Part shown: piece after piece, positions 58,243 to 64,000 of the stretch
How positions within the stretch are numbered: the first letter of the stretch is position 1
Layout of the letters: each line of letters starts with the position of its first letter
Assembly: GCA_021234155.1 (NCBI GenBank)
Contig: JAJEKV010000020.1
Coordinates: 21,126,018-21,190,017, forward strand
Reading direction: 5' to 3'
Length of the DNA: 64,000 nt
Origin: Isoetes taiwanensis
Lineage: Eukaryota > Streptophyta > Lycopodiopsida > Isoetales > Isoetaceae
Notes under the pieces: generated by a model
What the model was told of the DNA's origin: nothing
Databases searched by the model: none
Seen by the model: only the letters and a program-made list of their open reading frames with translations
Position numbers and translations under genes: made by a program

Positions 58243-59207
58243 ATAGCTAATGCCCGAAATAAGATCAAGGTTTAAAACATGAGGTCTAGCATAAGAAATT
58301 AATTGCAAAAGGCAACAAATAGATACTAGCCGAGACAAGAGCGGCAGAAGGTAATAGAAGGACAGAATTCTGTATGTATAGTCAGAATCCAATTAATTGG
58401 GTTAGACTATAAAATCTAACCATAAAAATACAACCCTAAGATTGGATATAGCAACTGGTCTGCATAATAAGGATTCTTTATGTGGAAGAAGATTCTTCAG
58501 AATATATAGGGCCATTGGAGTAAGCTGAGTAGGGCAAACGAGAGTATAAAGCTTTAGTACATGCAGCCCAGTCACCTGAGGGAGTTACACAGGCAAGTCC
58601 ATCGATGGCGCAGGAGATAAAAGGGGCGGATATGGGAGCGTTGGAAGCTTTAAGAGCAAATCTTAAAACAAAGAGGCCATTGCAGCACAACAGGGAGGAA
58701 GAAGCGATGGAGAATAATTGGCAACACAAATGACGGGGGAAGTTGGATCCGATGAGGAAATCAGAGATGACTTATTGCTATCGTGCCATGGAATGTGGCT
58801 GTTTCATGAGGCAAGCAGTCTGTACACACTGCGAGAAGGCGCAATGTTATTATGTATGCAAATTCATTACCTTCTGGACCAGTATGTATAGGGCTACTTC
58901 AACCTGATTAATATAGGTCAAATTTGAAAGGTCATAACTCTTTTAATATAACTCGATTTTGTGTTTTCGTGTGATCTAAGGCTTTCTGAAAATAGTAAAG
59001 AGTCTAATTTAAGTGACAACAAGAATCAGTGGAAAAGGTTAAGCACTTTTTGAGTGATGGAAATTTTAGTGACTAACCCTATTTTTAAACTGTAGAAGAA
59101 AAGCTGCGTTGATGGATGCTTAGATATGTTTTATTAGTTTGTTCTTTGCTTATTTTATGATCACTTTCTGATTATCTTCTGCCATTCTTCACAGGAAAAG
59201 AACATGC
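58243..59207. other. stretch between gypsy LTR and copia gag
   Basis: No primer site or LTR for the copia element was recognised. The flank words AAGGTTTAAAACATGAGGT (about 58268) and AAGGTTTAAAACTTGAGGT (about 53921) lie on the two sides of the gypsy remnant. Confidence 0.35.
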
Positions 59208-62200
59208 ATGGCAACAATATTGTCTAATGTTGTGATCAGCAGATATTCTACAGGTCAAAGGACTGTATCAATTTTTGATGGAACTGGCTTTCCTATCTGG
59301 AAGATTAAAATGATATTACTTTTTGAAGATGATGATTTACTTGATATTGGGCAAGGTTCTTGCCTTCGTCCAGTGCAACCAGTCGATAATGTCAGTGCTA
59401 AAATCACAACAGGAACCCCATATGATCAATGGGTGGTTGAGACTCATGCCTGGGACAAAAAGAATACGGTGTCAAGACGATATCTTTTATCTGCTTTAAA
59501 AGATTTGTTAATAATGCATGTTGTCTCCCATTCTAGTAGTCATGATATGCGAGCCTATATAGGAAAACTATATCAGAAAAAGACTATGAATGATCGCATA
59601 CATATAGGTAGTTAGATGAACTTAAGTATAAAATTTTTCAGTCCTTGCAAGGCCATATTGATAAATTGAAGTCCTTGGTAGAACAATTGGCTGCAGCTGG
59701 TGAACCTGTTCCATCGACAATAAATTACCTACTATGCTGTTGTGGTCTGTGCCAATTGAATTTGAAACAATTGTGGTTGTCTTAGCTGAAAAAGACAATC
59801 CTGATTTTGATGGTATCTGTATATCTTTGCTTGAGCATTCCTAGCGGATTAAAGACCGCGAAGAGCCATCTGATACATCCAAAGTTGTTACTGATAGACA
59901 TTTGTCTAATAAATTTGTTCAGGGTAGAGGTCGTGGTCGTATGTTTCTTCGGCCACATGTTGCATTTCCTCCATGCCCTCGTTGTGGTAAAACAAATCAT
60001 CATATGATTGATTGTTTTCATAAACCTGAATATGATGAAAGATTTGATCGTGATAGATGCACTTATTGTCGTAAGACTGGTCATATTGAGGAGACATATC
60101 ATAAAAAGGCTTATGATGAAAAGCATGCTACAACCATCACTCTTCCTGAGCATGCCAGTTGTGTCATGACAGATTATGCCAGAGTATTCCATGTTTCTGA
60201 TTTTGCTAATTTTCTCATTGATTCGGGTGCTACTGCCCATATGGTTAGCTCTACTCAGTGGTTACAAAGTTACCATGTTTTGACTGTCAAAAAGTTTGTT
60301 TATATGGCTGATCATGGTACACAACAAGTTGTTGATATTGGCAACATTGCTATTTCTACTATTGCAGGACCTCGGGTGTCACCGAGAGTTCTATACATGC
60401 GAGGGGCCAGGGTTAGCCAAGGATCTTATTTTTGTGGCACGACTTGTAGATCTTGGTCTCAAGGTCACATTCATTGATGCAAAGTGTAAGATCAAATAGA
60501 ATGGAAAGCTTCTTACTGTAGCACACAAACGTAATGACTTATGGGAACTTTCTATAGATGATAACTTTGCATACGCTATTACCACTTCTAGTACCCCTGA
60601 TAGTACTCTGTGGCATTCACGCTTTGGCTATTCCAACTTTCAAAGGCTTTTAGAAATGGAACGTCATGCTGTTTGCAATTATAGCCACATTCCAAATTGG
60701 GTATTTATCCATCATGTGCCGTGGGTAAGCTTCACTGTCAATCTTTTCCACATTTTGCCACTCGTGCTACACAAATCCTTGAGTTGATACATTCTGATGT
60801 CTGTTATCCTTTTCACTTCTCTTTTGGAGGGTTCTTCCTATTTCTTATTGTTCATTGATGATTACACAAGATATGTCTTTACCTATCTGTTGAAAAAGAA
60901 ATCCGAGGTATTTGATATTTTCAAAGCTTTTCACAAACTTGTTGAAACTCAAATTGGCCTTCCTATTAAGATTTTACGCACTGACAATGGTGGTGAATAT
61001 AAATCCAAAGCTTTTCAGGCTCTTTGCACAGAACGTGATATTCACCATGAGTTTACTGTACCCGATACACCACAGCAAAATGGTGTTTCTGATCGAAAGA
61101 ACCACACTATTTTGAATTCAGTAAGATCTATGTTGATTCATGCAAATCTGTTGTACAATTTTGGGTTGAAGCTGTTATTTCAACTGTTTACATTCAAAAC
61201 CATCTCATTACATCTGCATTAAAAACTATTACTCCTGTTGAGGCTTGGACATGAATAAAACCATCAGTTTCCCATTTGCGGACCTTTGCATGCATTGCTT
61301 ATATACTTGTCCCCCATAAAGATCGTAAGAAACTTGACCCTAGAGGTCGCAAGGTCATTTTTTTTTGAATACTCTATAGATTCAAACGCTTAAAAATTTT
61401 CTGATCCTGAGACACACAAGGTGTCAATTAGTCACAGTGCTATCTTTGATGAATCTACAATGGGTGGTGATGCAGACTCAGTGAATCATTCAGATAGTAT
61501 TCAAACAGTTTTTCCCGATAATGATTTTTCGATTTTGCATGTTGCTAATGGCAATAAGCATGTAGAAGCGCCTCGTGCTAATATTGGTTTTCTTGCTGCT
61601 GAAAATGTTCTTGCCAATATAGAAGTGCCTCATGACATTGATGATGGTGATGGTTTTAATGATGATGTTTTTGATAATTCGGCTGATGAAGTCATTCAAG
61701 AAAATGTTGAGCATAATCCCGAGAATAGTCTAAGGCGCACAACCCACACTTGGATTCCTACTCAAAAGGTTCTTGATTATCATGCGTTAGCTGTTTCTTA
61801 TGATCCTGTTAGATATGAACAAGCACTCGCTTCATCGAATCATGAGATGTGGAAAATTGCAATGCAGGATGAATATGATTCTTTGCTCTCTAAAGGTACC
61901 TGGAACATAACTGAATTGCCTTTTGGGAGAAGGACAATTAAGTGTACGTGGGTTTTCAAGACAAAAATGTTGACTGACGAAACTTTTGATAAGTTTAAAG
62001 CTCGCTTGGTAGCCAAGGGATATTCACAAATTGAAGGTGTTGATTATGAGGAAACATTTTCTCCAGTTTTGTGTTTGACCATTGTTCGTGTACTGTTAGC
62101 CTTTGCAGTACAATTTGATTTAAAAGTTCATCAGATGGATGTAAAGACTGCTTCTCTTAATGGAGATATAATGGAAGAACCCAAACGTTTTGCTCTTCCA

Positions 62201-62775
62201 GGAAAGGAGCGAATGGTTTGTAAGTTCAATCGTTCTTTATGGATTGAAACAAGCTTCAAGGAAATGGTATGAGAAAATGGATGCTTTTTTATGTTCCATT
62301 GGTTTTCGCTCCTCGAATGCAGATTCTAATCTTTATAGTAGGATTCATGGCAAGTTATTCATTTTCATTGCACTCTATGTTGATGATAATATACTTGTTT
62401 ATAATGATACGACACTCCTAACCATTGTCAAGAAGCAGCTAGCATCAATGTTTGAGATGATTGATCTTGGAAATATCTGTTCTTGTCTTGGTTTCAACAT
62501 TCAATGTGATCGTTCATAAGGATGGATGCATTTTAGTCACACGAATGCTATACTAAAGGTTGTGGACAAGTTTGGTCTATTACAATGCAAAGTTGTAGCA
62601 TCATCTATAGTTGTTAGTCCAAAGGATTTATATTTGTCTAAGCTGCATTTTCCTCAAACAGATGAAGAGCAGGATGCATTGAAAGATATTCCTTATGCCA
62701 GTTTGGTTGGAGCTCTTTAATACTTTGCACATGCTTCTCGTCCAGATATTTCATTTGCAGCAAATCTTTTGGGTC
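59208..62775 (+). pseudogene. Ty1/copia retrotransposon gag-pol, broken
   Basis: Gag start MATILSNVVISRYSTGQ and GTGFPIWKIKMILLFED; zinc knuckles CPRCGKTNHHMIDC and a second one with its third ligand lost (CTYCRKTGHIEETYHK); protease FLIDSGATAHMVSS; pre-integrase LWHSRFGYSNFQRLLE; integrase [20 protein letters not shown] with [20 protein letters not shown] and [19 protein letters not shown]; reverse transcriptase IKCTWVFKTKMLTDETFDKF, KARLVAKGYSQIEGVDYEET, HQMDVKTASLNG and LYVDDN; start of RNase H ASRPDISFAANLLG. Stops and shifts at about 59615, 60500, 60720, 61220 and 62250. The 3' part is replaced by other sequence from 62776 on. No LTR recognised. Confidence 0.93.
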
Positions 62776-63316
62776 CTTTTTTTTTATATATATTAATATA
62801 GTGATGGGTATAACACATGTAATGGGTTAAATATTTGCTGATATACTTGTGGCTAGGGTAAAGCAGTGATACTAATAGCCTATATCATGAGGTAGATTAA
62901 TACTAACTAGGTAAATAGCACAAGGGATGGACATTAGTCATTGGTACCATTGAAACCATTTAGTTAAATAAATATTGACTTAATTTGGCTTTTTACTGTC
63001 ATATTTCGACCTTTACTTTAAGGCTATGGTCATACTAGTCAAGAGGCTAACCACCGATCTTTAATGATATTTATTTCTTACCTACAATTCTAGTAGTGCA
63101 GCGTGCTGTAGGGGCTACTGGCAATGCTCTAGGGCAGTCTGGCAGCTCTCACCATTGAATGAATGGATTTACATTTGTCTAAGCTGCATTTTCCTCAAAC
63201 AGATGATGAGCAGGATGCATTGAAAGATATTCCTTATGCCAGTTTGGTTGGAGCTCTTTAATACTTTGCACATGCTTCTCGTCCAGATATTTCATTTGCA
63301 GCAAATCTTTTGGGTC
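62624..63316 (+). repeat. 152-bp direct repeat of copia sequence flanking 389 bp
   Basis: 62624-62775 and 63165-63316 differ at only about two bases. Both end in TTTTGGGTC followed by a T-run. The enclosed 389 bp do not look like copia. Confidence 0.85.
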
Positions 63317-63320
63317 ATTT

Positions 63321-64000
63321 TTTTTTTTTTTTTTTTTTGAAGGACGACAAACTATTATTCAATTCTAGAAGAAGTACACACATAGATGCAGAGACAGGAA
63401 TAAAATCTCAGCAGACAAAGATAATCCACTGAGTGCAGCCACCTGTCTATGCATAAGATAAGATACCCAAATATTCCTCAAAAATCAAACGTTTTTTCTC
63501 AGGAGCAAGCTGAGAACATAGGTATGCCTTCACCAACCTGTCTTGCGCCTCGTGAAGAAGTTGGTCGACACTAATTGATAAGCCTTTGAAGACACACATT
63601 CGCCTTCTTTTCCAAATAGACCACAACAACCAGCATGAAGCTAAGTGGAAAGCCTGTTGCTTCAAGCTGTTCCAAGTGGAAGGATAAATGGCGAGAAGCA
63701 CCTGCTGGCTAGTCAAGACCACATGGAAGAGAGATAATAACCATGACCAAACTGGCTGAACTTGGTCACAGAGAAAAAAGCAGTGCTCGATACTTTCAAC
63801 TTGCCGCTACATAAAGTGGACGAGTTCGAAAATGGGGATAAAACTTATGAACCAAAGACATTAACCCGCGAGACATCCGTGAAGGAGTTGCCACCATAAG
63901 GTAGAAACTTTGGGATGCGACAATTTATTCCGGACCCGGGACCACATACGCTTCCGAGGAGGGGGAATGCTTGGTCGCCAACCAGTCGAGGGGGACAATG
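63321..64000 (-). mobile_element. LINE ORF2 C-terminus with poly-A tail, running off the window
   Basis: Minus strand. From the window edge: RKRMWSRVRNKLSHPKVSTL with WWQLLHGCLAG, a stop, then after a shift ESIEHCFFLCDQVQPVWSWL, the zinc-binding zf-RVT region found after the reverse transcriptase of plant L1-type LINEs, and WLLWSIWKRRRMCVFKG, SVDQLLHEAQDRLVKAYL. The element ends in CCTTCAAAAAA and a poly-A of about 20 (63317-63337 on plus). At least one stop and one shift, so a dead copy. Confidence 0.82.

Noticed and set aside
58243-59207. 5' LTR of the copia element
   Set aside because: No TG...CA borders, no primer binding site and no second copy for comparison.

Overview
The window is nuclear DNA of a land plant. 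It has GT-AG introns, plant-type PLS-class pentatricopeptide (PPR) genes, plant glutamate decarboxylase and BIG BROTHER-like RING sequence, a plant eIF2B-alpha gene, and copia, gypsy, LINE, SINE and Helitron remnants. The repeat density, AT-rich composition and PPR style with long runs of 31-residue S motifs suggest a large repeat-rich genome. A fern or other seed-free vascular plant is my best guess, from family resemblance only.

Layout. 1-12.7 kb: unidentified exons, an intronless PPR gene (2.06-4.24 kb, minus), a PPR fragment beside an EMS1-like receptor-kinase fragment (6.2-7.3 kb, minus), a broken glutamate decarboxylase carrying a LINE-like 3' end (8.1-9.4 kb, minus), and two exons of an unidentified gene. 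12.7-16.7 kb: a hairpin cassette followed by a 3.65-kb element with 24-nt inverted ends that encodes a DUF3504/Crypton-type tyrosine recombinase. 17.4-20.2 kb: a tandem array of units of about 390 bp with a tRNA-like promoter region on the minus strand, interrupted by another insertion. 20.2-24.6 kb: low-complexity DNA and gypsy debris. 25.0-29.6 kb: a well-preserved eight-exon NT-C2/DIL-like protein gene. 31.4-33.9 kb: a LINE-related copy and a Helitron Rep-helicase relic. 36.6-39.8 kb (minus): a decayed multi-exon gene with a ParB-like domain, whose introns carry many copies of a palindrome close to TGTATTCCGGAATACA; a SINE sits inside it. A second, inverted copy of the hairpin cassette lies just upstream. 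40.3-41.6 kb: PPR pseudogene. 42.9-45.3 kb (minus): broken BIG BROTHER-like RING exons and an unidentified gene with a duplicated exon. 46.9-49.9 kb: decayed transposase-like gene with a DUF7869-type domain. 50.8-52.5 kb: an apparently intact eIF2B-alpha gene. 54.0-58.2 kb: a gypsy element (minus) with LTR, primer binding site and leader, split by a 1.1-kb retroposon with a 15-bp target duplication. 59.2-64.0 kb: a broken copia element, a 152-bp duplication and a LINE ORF2 C-terminus.

Only the NT-C2 protein and eIF2B-alpha look like fully functional host genes; the 2-4 kb PPR gene may be functional but has an unusual C-terminus. Almost everything else is mobile DNA or gene debris. The most unusual parts are the recombinase element with inverted ends, the ParB-domain gene with intronic palindromes, and the hairpin cassette that lies next to both.
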